From an uncultured Aquimarina sp. (GTDB lineage Bacteria > Bacteroidota > Bacteroidia > Flavobacteriales > Flavobacteriaceae): a DNA stretch of 64,000 nt. Numbering within the stretch: the first letter of the stretch is position 1; every line of letters begins with the position of its first letter. The DNA lies in the NCBI GenBank assembly GCA_947498935.1, contig CANMMM010000004.1, forward strand, positions 62,001 to 126,000, written 5' to 3'. The position numbers and the translations under genes are program-made. Positions 63,589 to 64,000 of this stretch are shown one piece after another. The notes under the pieces were generated by a model that saw nothing but the letters and a program-made list of their open reading frames with translations, did no database searches and was not told where the DNA came from.

Positions 63589-64000
63589 TGTATGCATTAG
63601 AACAACATATCAGAAAAACCTTTCTACTATTGGGTATGAGTATAGCGACGATACTATGCGTTCATGGACAAGGCACTGCGCCTGTAACAGCCGTAAATTG
63701 CACACCAACCTCCATGTTTTATGCAGGCCAACAGATAGTACTCACCTTCGACACCAGCGTACCAGTAACTACCAAGCTATATCTCGATGCGTCGTGGGGG
63801 CAAACGCTATTGACATCCGATACAAGCACTTTTGAAATCCCTGAATTTATGAGTACACAAAAAGGGATCATCACCTATAGGCTGTTCTACGAACAGCAAT
63901 CCCTTGCACATGGACAACTCACTATTACAGCCAATCAGCAGAAAGCAGTAACCATTGCCTCCTACATCGGTCCGCCTAGTATCACAGCAGGAGGGCATGA
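63588..64000 (+). CDS. Secreted protein of unknown function, 3' end outside window
   Basis: The ATG at 63588 overlaps the stop of the membrane protein gene (TGATG) and opens a frame running to the window edge. Residues 1-30 form a signal peptide (hydrophobic FLLLGMSIATILCVHGQG), and the mature part is beta-rich with YAGQQIVLTFDTSVPVT and IITYRLFYEQQSL. Only 137 codons are present. The overlap shows it is cotranscribed with the preceding gene. Confidence 0.7.
   Translation, partial: MYALEQHIRKTFLLLGMSIATILCVHGQGTAPVTAVNCTPTSMFYAGQQIVLTFDTSVPVTTKLYLDASWGQTLLTSDTSTFEIPEFMSTQKGIITYRLFYEQQSLAHGQLTITANQQKAVTIASYIGPPSITAGGH

Overview
The window is a stretch of chromosome from a bacterium of the phylum Bacteroidota, almost certainly a gliding, aerobic member of the Flavobacteriaceae. 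The evidence is the gene content (gldH, porZ, two proteases with type IX secretion C-terminal sorting domains, a complete batC-batD-batE run), the AT-rich sequence, the scarcity of Shine-Dalgarno sites and the repeated TAnnTTTG promoter element. I cannot name the genus. No rRNA, tRNA, CRISPR array, intact insertion sequence or prophage was seen. Most of the window is ordinary core chromosome broken up by two families of short interspersed repeats.

Layout. 1-4.4 kb: end of batB, then batC, batD and batE (Bat aerotolerance complex). 4.5-9.5 kb: a SulP transporter, a beta-carbonic anhydrase and a second SulP transporter, a probable bicarbonate uptake module. 9.5-14 kb: housekeeping (CvpA-like protein, pheS, trpS, a PlsC-type acyltransferase). 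14.1-16.2 kb: an ECF sigma factor translationally coupled to a protein with a cytoplasmic N-terminus, one inner-membrane helix, a long linker and a C-terminal outer-membrane beta-barrel. 16.7-26 kb: recA, trhO, ricT, gldH and two tandem class A penicillin-binding proteins. 26.2-28.8 kb: the two subunits of a succinyl-CoA:3-ketoacid CoA-transferase, separated by a 1-Cys peroxiredoxin and two repeats. 29.6-31.5 kb: an ABC exporter. 31.6-39.1 kb: two very similar secreted subtilisin-like proteases in tandem. 39.7-44.6 kb: small metabolic genes (thioesterase, EamA, Spx/ArsC-like, DinB, MetB-like, GdhA). 44.7-50.8 kb: porZ, recO, a haem-type TonB receptor and a HAD phosphatase. 50.8-55 kb: two lipoproteins, a decayed DUF433/DUF5615 toxin-antitoxin pair and an unknown helical protein. 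55.4-58.5 kb: a split class I lanthipeptide dehydratase (LanB) with no cyclase, precursor or transporter beside it. 58.5-64 kb: phosphomannose isomerase, a GT2 glycosyltransferase, a large predicted GT-C-like membrane protein and the start of a secreted protein.

Two repeat families stand out. A palindromic MITE-like element of about 160 bp, with ends AAGTGGTTTAAACTTTTT, is present in four full copies, one truncated copy and two half-end remnants; three full copies stop 24-41 nt upstream of a start codon. A GC-richer element of about 95 bp, running from GGGCGTT to CCTAACGC, is present six times in two structural subtypes. The most interesting functional loci are the dual-membrane anti-sigma factor with its sigma factor, and the orphan split lanthipeptide dehydratase.
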